Of a stretch of DNA of 12,112 bases, positions 7,926 to 12,112 are shown piece by piece. Position numbers and translations under genes: made by a program. The DNA comes from Alphaproteobacteria bacterium (lineage in GTDB: Bacteria > Pseudomonadota > Alphaproteobacteria > Zavarziniales > Zavarziniaceae): assembly GCA_021774355.1 (NCBI GenBank), contig JAJFJE010000290.1, forward strand, positions 1 through 12,112, read 5' to 3'. A model generated the notes under the pieces. The model made no database searches. It worked only from the letters and a program-made list of their open reading frames with translations, and was not told the origin of the DNA. The first letter of the stretch is position 1. Each line of letters begins with the position of its first letter.

Positions 7926-8831
7926 TCAGCCGGAAAACAGCTCGAAGATCAGGCGGCGCAGCCATTGATTGGCTGGGTCCCGGTGCATCTTGGCGTGCCA
8001 GAACAGGTCGATCGACGGCTCGGGCAGGACCACCGGATGGGCGAAATATCTCAGATGAAACGGCTCGGCGAGCTGCGTTGCCAGGCGCTCGGGGATCGTC
8101 GCGATCAGGTCCGAGCTGTGCAGAATATGGCCGACCGCCACGAAATGCGGCACCGTCAGCCGCACCCGGCGGATAATGCCCTTGCGCTGCATCAGCTTGT
8201 CCGCCTCGCCATGGCCGGTCCCCGCGGCAACCACGACCACGTGGTCGGCCGCCGAAAAATCCTCGATGGTCAGGCTGTCATTGGCCGCCAGCGGGTGGTG
8301 GCCGCCCATGACGCAGACATATTTCTGGGTGAACAGGCGCTGGCGGAAGAAGCCGCCCTGAAGGTGGGGCAGCAGCCCGATGGCCGCGTCGACATGGCCG
8401 CGTTCCATTTCCTCGCGGATGTCCACCGCCGAATTGCGGACCGTGCTGAGGGTGACCCCGGCCGCCAGGTCGCCGAGTCGGGCAAGCAGCCGCGGCATCA
8501 GGTAGATTTCGCCGATGTCGGTCATGCCCAGGGTGAAGGCCCGGTCGCTGGTCGCCGGCTCAAAGGCCGGCTTGTTGCTCAGCGCCTCGTTGATGGTGTC
8601 GAGGGCGTGGGCGATGGGCTGGGCGATCCGCTCGGCAAAGGGGGTCGGCTCCATGCCCCGGGCGGCGCGGATGAACAGGTCGTCGCCCAGCAACAGGCGC
8701 AGCCGGCGCAGGGCATTGCTGATCGCCGGCTGGGATACCCCCAGGGTATCTGCCGTTGCCGCGACGCGACGCTCGATCATCAGCTGGTGGAAAACCAGCA
8801 AAAGGTTGAGGTCGAGCTTGTTGAGATCCAT
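7926..8831 (-). CDS. LysR-family transcriptional regulator, NahR/NagR type
   Basis: A 301-residue protein of normal LysR length. Residues 1-65 form the winged HTH (LDLNLLLVFHQLMIERRV, then SQPAISNALRRLR), followed by a linker and a periplasmic-binding-protein-like effector domain. The sequence follows NahR of naphthalene plasmids closely as I recall it: EPTPFAERIA, FTLGMTDIGEIYLMPRL, VVAAGTGHGEADKLM, VPHFVAVGHIL and a C-terminal IDLFWHAKMHRDPANQWLRRL. NahR and NagR activate aromatic degradation genes in response to salicylate, so a salicylate-like inducer is likely but not proven. The start is the ATG at 8831; no clear Shine-Dalgarno precedes it. It is divergent from the ferredoxin gene and upstream of the beta-alpha genes on the same strand. 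One operator-like site lies on each side, the upstream one overlapping its own promoter region, which would allow autorepression. Confidence 0.95.
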   Translation of the reverse strand: MDLNKLDLNLLLVFHQLMIERRVAATADTLGVSQPAISNALRRLRLLLGDDLFIRAARGMEPTPFAERIAQPIAHALDTINEALSNKPAFEPATSDRAFTLGMTDIGEIYLMPRLLARLGDLAAGVTLSTVRNSAVDIREEMERGHVDAAIGLLPHLQGGFFRQRLFTQKYVCVMGGHHPLAANDSLTIEDFSAADHVVVVAAGTGHGEADKLMQRKGIIRRVRLTVPHFVAVGHILHSSDLIATIPERLATQLAEPFHLRYFAHPVVLPEPSIDLFWHAKMHRDPANQWLRRLIFELFSG

Positions 8832-8839
8832 AAAGGGCG

Positions 8840-8871
8840 ACCACAGGAAAGGGAGATATTTACCACAGGAA
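8840..8871. repeat. 10-bp direct repeat in the regulator leader
   Basis: ACCACAGGAA occurs at 8840-8849 and again at 8862-8871, exactly 22 bp apart (about two helical turns), between the regulator start codon and the operator dyad. On the regulator's coding strand it reads TTCCTGTGGT twice. Function unknown; it could be a second protein-binding site. Confidence 0.6.
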
Positions 8872-8878
8872 TGGCGGG

Positions 8879-8905
8879 CATCAGCATAATTCTATTGCGT
8901 GATGA
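8879..8905. promoter_or_regulatory. Probable LysR-type operator, site 2 (regulator / ferredoxin divergent region)
   Basis: CATCA (8879-8883) and TGATG (8900-8904) are inverted arms 16 bp apart. Within this lies ATTC-N6-GTGATGA (8889-8905), the same 17-mer pattern as site 1, with T8890-N11-A8902. A TAGAAT on the minus strand (8894-8889) falls inside it, so binding could block the regulator's own promoter. A weak TATCCT at 8930-8935 on the plus strand may be the ferredoxin -10 box. Binding is inferred. Confidence 0.6.
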
Positions 8906-8979
8906 TCCGCGAATCCCGATCTTCTCGCCTATCCTGGCGGCCCGGCCTGCGGGCCCCTGTCGAGTAAAGCGGAAAGCCG

Positions 8980-9297
8980 ATGACGAAACGTGTTCGAGTT
9001 TGTTCCTTGTCGCAAGTTCCGGTCGGCCAGATGCTGGCTCTTACGGTCGATCCCCTCCCCCCCCTGGCGGCGTTCAACGTCGCGGGCGAGGTTTTCGTGA
9101 CCAGCAACATCTGCACGCACAACATCGCCATGCTGACCGACGGCTATTTCGAAGGCAATATCGTCGAGTGCCCGATGCATGGCGGCTGTTTTAATGTAAA
9201 GACGGGCGAGGCGACCGAGTTTCCGTGCGAAGAGCCGCTGAAGACCTATCCGGTGGCGATCGACGGCGAGGACGTCCTGGTCGAGATCGAGGATTGA
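8980..9297 (+). CDS. Rieske-type [2Fe-2S] ferredoxin of an aromatic oxygenase
   Basis: A 105-residue soluble ferredoxin that carries electrons from the reductase to the oxygenase alpha subunit. The Rieske cluster ligands are Cys45/His47 (ICTHN) and Cys64/His67 (ECPMHGG), 16 residues apart, the usual layout of NagAb/AhdA3/BphF-type ferredoxins. The length is normal for that group. The start is ATG at 8980, preceded by GCGGAAAG. It is followed by the reductase after only 3 bp, so the two are an operon. It is divergent from the NahR-type regulator across a 148-bp region carrying an operator-like dyad. A run of eight C (9057-9064) lies within codons 26-29. Confidence 0.93.
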   Translation: MTKRVRVCSLSQVPVGQMLALTVDPLPPLAAFNVAGEVFVTSNICTHNIAMLTDGYFEGNIVECPMHGGCFNVKTGEATEFPCEEPLKTYPVAIDGEDVLVEIED

Positions 9298-9300
9298 ACG

Positions 9301-10353
9301 ATGACTGATGTCTCTGCCGAAACCGAGGTCGCCGAGCGCATCCATGCGGTTGGCATCGATGGAACGGCTACCGTCTTCCCCTGTGCCGGCAACGATACGC
9401 TGTTGCGGGCCGGGTTACGGGCGGGGCTGGAAATGCCCTATGAATGCAATTCCGGCGGTTGCGGTGCCTGCGCGATTGATGTCGTGGCGGGCGAAATCGA
9501 CGATATATGGCCGACCGCGCCGGGCCTTTCGGAACGCCAGCGGGCCCGGGGCAAGCGGCTGGCTTGCCAATGCCGCCCGCGCGGCGATTGCGTCATCAAG
9601 GTGCGCTTGCGCAACGAGGCGCCCCCGGTCGAGCGGCCGCTGCGCCACACCGTGACGCTGGTCGGGCGCGAGACCCTGACCCACGACATGGCGGAGTTTC
9701 ATTTCAAGGCGGCTGTGCCGGCCCGCTTCCTGCCCGGCCAATATGCCCTGCTGGACCTGCCCGGGGTGATCGGCTCGCGGGCCTATTCGATGTCCAACCT
9801 GCCCAATGACGATGGCATCTGGAGCTTCGTGGTCAAGCGCGTGCCCAACGGCAACGGCACGGCGGCGCTGTTCGACCGTCTGGCCGAGGGCAGCCAGATC
9901 ACCCTCGACGGCCCCTTCGGCATGGCCTTCCTGCGCCCGGACAGCCCGCGCGACATCGTCTGCATCGCCGGCGGCTCGGGCCTGTCGCCGGTGCTCTCGA
10001 TCCTGCGCGCCGCCGCCCGGGAGCCGAAGCTGGCCGGCCGGCGGCTCACCCTCTATTATGGCGGCCGGACCCCGGCCGACCTGTGCCACGACAAGGCCTT
10101 GGCCCGCGACACCGCGACCGCCGGGCGCATCCACGCGGTCGGGGCGATCTCCGATCCGGAGGTCGCCGAGTGGACCGGCGAACGCGGCTTCATCCACGAG
10201 GTCGTCAAGCGCGCGGTGGAGGCCGGCGGCGACCCCAAGGTCTTCGATTATTATTTCTGCGGCCCGCCGATGATGGCCGATGCCGTGCAGCGGTTGCTGA
10301 TGCTGGACTGGCGGGTGCCACCCAACCAGATCTACTACGACCGCTTCCTGTGA
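9301..10353 (+). CDS. Ferredoxin reductase component (plant-type [2Fe-2S] + FAD + NAD domains) of an aromatic oxygenase
   Basis: A 350-residue NAD(P)H-dependent reductase. Residues ~10-105 form a plant-type [2Fe-2S] domain with Cys49, Cys54, Cys57 (CNSGGCGAC) and Cys89 (LACQ). Residues ~112-215 are an FAD-binding barrel with the RxYS motif at Arg160-Ser163 (RAYSMSN). Residues ~218-350 are the nucleotide-binding domain with GGSGLSP (224-230) and CGPPM from Cys320. This architecture matches NagAa/NdoR/AhdA4 and XylA/TmoF reductases. With the separate Rieske ferredoxin it makes a class III electron chain. The start is ATG at 9301, with GAGGA at 9289-9293 inside the end of the ferredoxin gene. 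It lies on the opposite strand from the oxygenase genes but in the same regulatory unit. It may serve further oxygenases in the genome, as known for sphingomonads. Confidence 0.93.
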   Translation: MTDVSAETEVAERIHAVGIDGTATVFPCAGNDTLLRAGLRAGLEMPYECNSGGCGACAIDVVAGEIDDIWPTAPGLSERQRARGKRLACQCRPRGDCVIKVRLRNEAPPVERPLRHTVTLVGRETLTHDMAEFHFKAAVPARFLPGQYALLDLPGVIGSRAYSMSNLPNDDGIWSFVVKRVPNGNGTAALFDRLAEGSQITLDGPFGMAFLRPDSPRDIVCIAGGSGLSPVLSILRAAAREPKLAGRRLTLYYGGRTPADLCHDKALARDTATAGRIHAVGAISDPEVAEWTGERGFIHEVVKRAVEAGGDPKVFDYYFCGPPMMADAVQRLLMLDWRVPPNQIYYDRFL

Positions 10354-10365
10354 TCGGCTAAGGCA

Positions 10366-10399
10366 CGCATCCCCCGACCGGAACCGGTCGGGGGATGCG
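10366..10399. terminator. Long perfect hairpin between convergent reductase and GST genes
   Basis: CGCATCCCCCGACCG and its exact reverse complement form a 15-bp stem with a GAAC loop, 12 bp after the reductase stop and 56 bp beyond the GST stop. There is no T-tract on either side, so it is not a textbook intrinsic terminator. Its position between two converging genes still makes bidirectional termination or mRNA 3'-end protection the likely role. Confidence 0.7.
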
Positions 10400-10455
10400 A
10401 TTGCCGGCCGGCCGCGGAACGATGGCTCCCGCCGTCTGCCGTGACGCTGCTGCGG

Positions 10456-11061
10456 TTACGCCAGGCCTTCGGCCTTGAGCGCCGCCTGGACGCCGGGCCG
10501 GGCGGCAATCCGCTTTTGGAATTCGACCACCGACGGCCAGCCGCTCAGGTCGACCTTGACGTAGGCGGCCCAGCTGTTGACCACGAAGAAATAGGCGTCG
10601 GCCACGGAAAAGCTGTTGCCGACCAGGTAGTCGCGGCCGGCCATCACCTCGGCCATATAGGCGTAACGCCTGTCGAGCAGGGCCCGGGCGGCGTTTTTCT
10701 GATCGTCGGTGCTGTCGGGCTTGAACAGCGGGCTGTAGGACTTGTGCAACTCGGTCGAGACGAAGTTGAGCCAGGACTGCAGGTCATAACGGGCACGGCT
10801 GCCATTGGCCGGGGCGAGGCCGGCAGCCGGCTTCAGATCTGCGATATATTGCACGATTGCCGGGCCTTCGGTCAGCAGCGAGCCGTCGTCGAGTTCCAGC
10901 GCCGGGACATAACCTGTGGGGTTGATCTTCAGGAAATCGCCGCCGTCCGCCGTCTTCTTGGTACGCAGGTCGACCTTGACCAGCTCGGGATCGTAACCCG
11001 CTTCGCGCAGGACGATATGGGGCGAAAGCGAACAGGCGCCGGGGGCATAGTAAAGCTTCAT
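10456..11061 (-). CDS. Beta-class glutathione S-transferase (BphK / GstA-like)
   Basis: A 201-residue GST: an N-terminal thioredoxin-like domain (1-~80) and a C-terminal helical domain. The start MKLYYAPGACSLSPHIVLRE carries the beta-class Cys10. The cis-Pro and glutathione-contact segments GYVPALELDDG and LTEGPAIVQYIAD follow, and ELHKSYSPLF and SVADAYFFVVN mark the second domain. It resembles E. coli GstA and especially BphK of biphenyl clusters, a GST with reported dehalogenation activity. It lacks the SSxSxRVR-type N-terminus of zeta-class maleylacetoacetate isomerase, so it probably does not fill the gap between HmgA and FahA. I chose the ATG at 11061, 8 nt after AGGAG, over an in-frame TTG two codons earlier, which would be only 2 nt from it. 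It lies 105 bp downstream of the dehydrogenase on the same strand. Confidence 0.92.
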   Translation of the reverse strand: MKLYYAPGACSLSPHIVLREAGYDPELVKVDLRTKKTADGGDFLKINPTGYVPALELDDGSLLTEGPAIVQYIADLKPAAGLAPANGSRARYDLQSWLNFVSTELHKSYSPLFKPDSTDDQKNAARALLDRRYAYMAEVMAGRDYLVGNSFSVADAYFFVVNSWAAYVKVDLSGWPSVVEFQKRIAARPGVQAALKAEGLA

Positions 11062-11098
11062 GTGCAAGACTCCTTCGAGTTACAGCACGGATGGCCAG

Positions 11099-11142
11099 GC
11101 GCCGAATTCACCTCGGCGCGCCAAACGGGCGGGGAACCCGCC
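11099..11142. repeat. Two adjacent inverted repeats between the dehydrogenase and GST genes
   Basis: GCGCCGA (11099-11105) pairs with TCGGCGC (11113-11119) across a 7-nt loop, and GGCGGG (11128-11133) pairs with CCCGCC (11137-11142) across GAA. Both lie in the 105-bp gap of the minus-strand gene pair. They could attenuate or stabilise the transcript, but short GC palindromes are common at this base composition. Confidence 0.3.
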
Positions 11143-11166
11143 AATGGTCAGATGACCTGTGTCTCC

Positions 11167-11982
11167 CTAGAGATCGTCGCCGCCGCGCACGTTCATGATG
11201 CCGCGGACGCCGAGCCCGCCATCAGCGTTGATGATGGCGCCGGTCATAGTCGCGGAATTGTTGCGGGAGGCAAGCAGGACATAGGGACCGCAATACTGGG
11301 CTGGCGTGGCTGCAATGCTCAGCGGCGTGATGTCCCTGAGGATCTGATCGATGTTCTCGATCTGGTTGAGCCGGTTGTCCGCCGTGCCGGTCGCGGCCAG
11401 GCCCGCGAGATTGGTCGCCATGCCGCCGGGGGCCACGCCATTGACCCTGACCTTGGGCGCCAGTTCGTGCGCCAGCTGGCGAACCAGCCCGACCAGGGCA
11501 TGCTTCGAGGCGGTGTAGATCGGCCCGCCGCCGCCCGGATAAAAGGCCGCGTTGGACAGGGTGAAGATGATGCTGCCCCGGGTCTTCACAAGGGCTGGCA
11601 GGGCCGCCTTGGCACCGAGCAGCCCGCCTTTGACATTGACCGCAAAGAGCTCGTCGAAGGCGTCGCCGAGCTTGTCCGGGTCGAACTGCGCCAGCGTCTG
11701 CCAGACATCGAACAGGCCGGCATTGGCGATGAAGCAGTCGAGCTGCCCGAAGCGCCTGACGGTCTGCTGGACGGCCCGCAGATTGTCGGCCATGGCGGTC
11801 ACGTCGCCCACCACCGCCTCGACCCGGTCGCCGAAATCCCGCCGGACCTCGGCCGCCCGCTCGGCGCTGCGCTCCAGCACCCCGACCTTCGCGCCCTCCG
11901 CGATGAAGCGCTCGACCAGGGCGCGGCCCAGCCCCGAGCCGCCGCCGGTAATGATCGCAACCGTACCGTCAAGCCAACCCAT
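11167..11982 (-). CDS. Short-chain dehydrogenase, cis-dihydrodiol dehydrogenase (BphB-like)
   Basis: A 271-residue classical SDR with the Rossmann motif TGGGSGLG (residues 12-19), NAG at 87-89, and the catalytic Ser143, Tyr156 and Lys160 (TLSNAAFYPGGGGPIYTASK). The stretch FTLSNAAFYPGGGGPIYTASKHA and the C-terminal DGGLGVRG match BphB-type enzymes. These oxidise cis-dihydrodiols (for example cis-2,3-dihydrobiphenyl-2,3-diol) to catechols with NAD+; in BphB the triad is Ser142/Tyr155/Lys159. The start at 11982 (MGWLDGTVAIITGG) aligns with the family start; a second ATG four codons upstream (11994) is possible. A G-rich stretch (GGGGGA) lies about 5 nt before 11982. The GST follows downstream. 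No partner dihydrodiol-forming dioxygenase is adjacent, and the exact substrate is unknown. Confidence 0.9.
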   Translation of the reverse strand: MGWLDGTVAIITGGGSGLGRALVERFIAEGAKVGVLERSAERAAEVRRDFGDRVEAVVGDVTAMADNLRAVQQTVRRFGQLDCFIANAGLFDVWQTLAQFDPDKLGDAFDELFAVNVKGGLLGAKAALPALVKTRGSIIFTLSNAAFYPGGGGPIYTASKHALVGLVRQLAHELAPKVRVNGVAPGGMATNLAGLAATGTADNRLNQIENIDQILRDITPLSIAATPAQYCGPYVLLASRNNSATMTGAIINADGGLGVRGIMNVRGGDDL

Positions 11983-12112
11983 GCCATCCCCCATGCCTCG
12001 TTCCCCGCACAGATGCCGGCCTGGAGGACGCCACTGTTCGATCGGGCAACGCCACCGACCGTTACCAACGCGTCATGACCGGGCGAAGACCGGCATAACG
12101 AAAACGGACAGA

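Noticed and set aside
10456..11061. The GST as the missing maleylacetoacetate isomerase
   Set aside because: It has the beta-class PGACSLSPH motif with Cys10, not the zeta-class Ser-rich N-terminal motif, and is about 7 kb away on the other strand.
10441..12078. 545-codon plus-strand frame opposite the GST and dehydrogenase genes
   Set aside because: It spans two real minus-strand genes, their intergenic gap and the long hairpin, with no family signatures.
12062..12112. Possible C-terminus of an upstream minus-strand gene (16 codons then TAA)
   Set aside because: The visible 16 residues match nothing I recognise, and an open frame this short at a window edge is expected by chance.

Overview
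The window is a GC-rich stretch of bacterial chromosome or megaplasmid packed with genes for aromatic-compound oxidation. The protein types, the combination of homogentisate genes with ergothioneine and Rieske oxygenase genes, and the frequent GTG starts suggest a proteobacterium. An alphaproteobacterium, possibly sphingomonad-like or Rhodospirillales-like, is the best guess from sequence alone, but the genus cannot be fixed. No IS element, integrase, tRNA, rRNA or CRISPR was seen.

Region 1 (1-3444, plus strand) is a tight operon: the 3' part of a cytochrome P450, then homogentisate 1,2-dioxygenase (hmgA), then fumarylacetoacetase (fahA). Each junction is a 4-bp GTGA overlap, so translation is probably coupled. 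HmgA and FahA are the ring-cleavage and final steps of the homogentisate route (tyrosine, phenylalanine, phenylacetate derivatives). The isomerase step between them is not encoded in the window.

Region 2 (3469-5703, minus strand, convergent with fahA) is one 744-codon gene joining an EgtB sulfoxide synthase to an EgtD histidine methyltransferase. Both central steps of ergothioneine synthesis are on one chain, in the opposite order to fungal Egt1 and in the same overall order as OvoA. A roughly 300-bp non-coding stretch lies upstream of it.

Region 3 (6010-10353) is a complete three-component Rieske oxygenase system of the salicylate hydroxylase / anthranilate dioxygenase subfamily. The oxygenase beta and alpha subunits are on the minus strand (beta first), followed upstream by a NahR/NagR-type LysR regulator on the same strand. 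The Rieske ferredoxin and the flavin/[2Fe-2S] reductase are on the plus strand, divergent from the regulator. The two intergenic regions share a 17-bp LysR-type operator, ATTC-N6-GTGATGA with a T-N11-A core. This suggests that one inducer-responsive regulator controls both the oxygenase and its electron-transfer genes.

Region 4 (10366-12112, minus strand) is separated by a perfect 15-bp hairpin. It holds a beta-class glutathione S-transferase resembling BphK and, upstream of it, a short-chain dehydrogenase resembling BphB-type cis-dihydrodiol dehydrogenases. These two imply that a dihydrodiol-forming dioxygenase lies beyond the right edge or elsewhere in the genome and may share the electron-transfer chain of region 3.
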